Below, one piece after another: positions 63,372 to 64,000 of a DNA stretch of 64,000 nucleotides. The first letter of the stretch is position 1, and the number at the start of each line of letters is the position of its first letter. The translations under genes were made by a program, and so were the position numbers. Where the stretch lies: the NCBI RefSeq assembly GCF_020443705.1, contig NZ_JAIZZK010000021.1, forward strand, positions 1 to 64,000, given 5' to 3'. The notes under the pieces are model-generated. The model was not told the DNA's origin and did no database searches. It was given only the letters and a program-made list of their open reading frames with translations. The stretch is from Clostridium algoriphilum. GTDB lineage: Bacteria > Bacillota > Clostridia > Clostridiales > Clostridiaceae.

Positions 63372-64000
63372 GTGGGGATTCATTTAGTTAAATCAGGCGA
63401 TACTGTTTGCTTAATTGCAAAACGATATGGAGTTTTATCACAAAGTATTATTGAAGCAAATGGACTAGGTCGCTCAGAGCAGCTGGTTATAAATCAGACT
63501 TTGTTCATACCACTGGGGGAAAAGGATCGTATGATGAGCCCTAATGATATTAGGGGAAGTATTGCTAGAAATTACAATTTGAATTTAAAAATAAATAATA
63601 GAGCTGTACCAGGAGCTCCAACAAAACTAACAGTACAAAGAAATACGTTAATTAGTGTAGTGCTATTTTGGGAACCTGCATATGACAATGTACAGGTGAG
63701 TGGATATTATATTTTGAGAAATAATATTCCTATAGGTTCTACCCCAAATCGAGTTTTTGTAGATGTATTTATTAAAATTGGCGAAACTTATGATTATAAG
63801 GTCACATCTTATACGTCAGGTAAAATTTTCTCTGGTTACAGCAATATTGCAAGAGTAAGTATTACAACTTCTCTTGGCATTGTTTATTGGTCAAAAGCTA
63901 ACCAATATTCTGGCTACTTAAAAGGTACAGATGTTTCTTCTTATACACCCGAATTAGATTGGAATAAAATTAAGAGTGATGAAATAAAATATGTTTACGT
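63372..64000 (+). CDS. LysM/Fn3/GH25 lysozyme-like protein, partial
   Basis: Open to the window edge (209 codons). It starts at a GTG with AAGGAGGT seven bases upstream; a TTG one codon earlier is possible. Domains: LysM at about 1-48 (GIHLVKSGDTVCLIAKRYGV, ending QTLFIPLG), a fibronectin-III-like unit at about 75-165 (PGAPTKLTVQ.. TYDYKVTSYTSG), then the start of a GH25 muramidase (GTDVSSYTPELDWNKIKSDE). No signal peptide, as common for clostridial LysM-lysozymes of spore or phage-like type. It should cleave peptidoglycan. It is not linked to the lysine operon, being behind its terminator. Confidence 0.85.
   Translation, partial: MGIHLVKSGDTVCLIAKRYGVLSQSIIEANGLGRSEQLVINQTLFIPLGEKDRMMSPNDIRGSIARNYNLNLKINNRAVPGAPTKLTVQRNTLISVVLFWEPAYDNVQVSGYYILRNNIPIGSTPNRVFVDVFIKIGETYDYKVTSYTSGKIFSGYSNIARVSITTSLGIVYWSKANQYSGYLKGTDVSSYTPELDWNKIKSDEIKYVY

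Overview
The window is AT-rich, Gram-positive DNA from a strictly fermentative, spore-forming Clostridium-type organism. The evidence is AGGAGG-type ribosome binding sites, frequent TTG and GTG starts, a DUF1657 small protein of the kind linked to spores, a T-box leader on an acetolactate synthase operon, clostridial butyrate/acetoacetate genes and a lysine fermentation operon. No rRNA, tRNA, CRISPR array or intact mobile element was seen. Species cannot be fixed from this window.

Layout. 0-11.4 kb: glutaredoxin-like protein, a nuclease-fold protein, CorA, CutC, a cysteine-phytase-type phosphatase overlapping a GxGYxYP protein, two odd repeat proteins (a 20-residue-repeat protein and a four-repeat lipoprotein), a sodium-coupled amino acid symporter and YccF. 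11.4-16.3 kb: T-box leader, ilvN, ilvB and a GH3 glycosidase. 16.4-23.8 kb: a C4 acyl/ketone-body module (CoA-transferase AtoDA, GntP permease, 3-hydroxyacyl-CoA dehydrogenase, 3-hydroxybutyrate dehydrogenase-type SDR, AtoE) with degraded extra copies of both CoA-transferase subunits. 24.1-29.1 kb: cydC, cydD and menA intact, with decayed remnants of cydA/cydB and of a probable polyprenyl synthase. 29.3-38.4 kb: hydroxyacid dehydrogenase, IclR regulator, UPF0303 protein, SDR, KimA-like transporter between 116-bp direct repeats, HxlR regulator, thioesterase and a broken NADH:flavin oxidoreductase. 38.4-42.9 kb: a gene graveyard (DUF2382, DeoR, serine recombinase, PrpF and 2-hydroxycarboxylate transporter remnants) with a few intact membrane proteins. 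42.9-49.9 kb: PEP carboxykinase, a DUF554/LysR pair of higher GC, cyclopropane fatty acid synthase and citrate synthase. 49.9-52.1 kb: mostly non-coding, with decayed small genes and one 42-codon gene. 52.1-63.0 kb: one long co-directional block with an M20 hydrolase, an amino acid ABC transporter and kal-kce-kdd-kamB-kamC-kamD-kamE. After 63.37 kb: the start of a LysM/GH25 lysozyme-like gene running off the window.

How it works together. The 52-63 kb block would import an amino acid (most likely lysine or a derivative) and degrade beta-lysine or D-lysine through 3,5-diaminohexanoate, 3-keto-5-aminohexanoate and 3-aminobutyryl-CoA to crotonyl-CoA. The kce step gives acetoacetate, and the AtoDA CoA-transferase 35 kb upstream can feed that into C4 metabolism. 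kamA (lysine 2,3-aminomutase) is not in the window.

The most unusual observation is the substrate-binding lipoprotein of this operon (53531-54373). Its two halves are in swapped order relative to every ordinary amino-acid binding protein, as if circularly permuted. Other notable signals are the scar of a lost cytochrome bd/menaquinone module, direct repeats around the KimA gene, a terminator duplication with compensatory base changes, several perfect 19-bp inverted repeats, and a four-copy 10-bp repeat just downstream of a consensus promoter.
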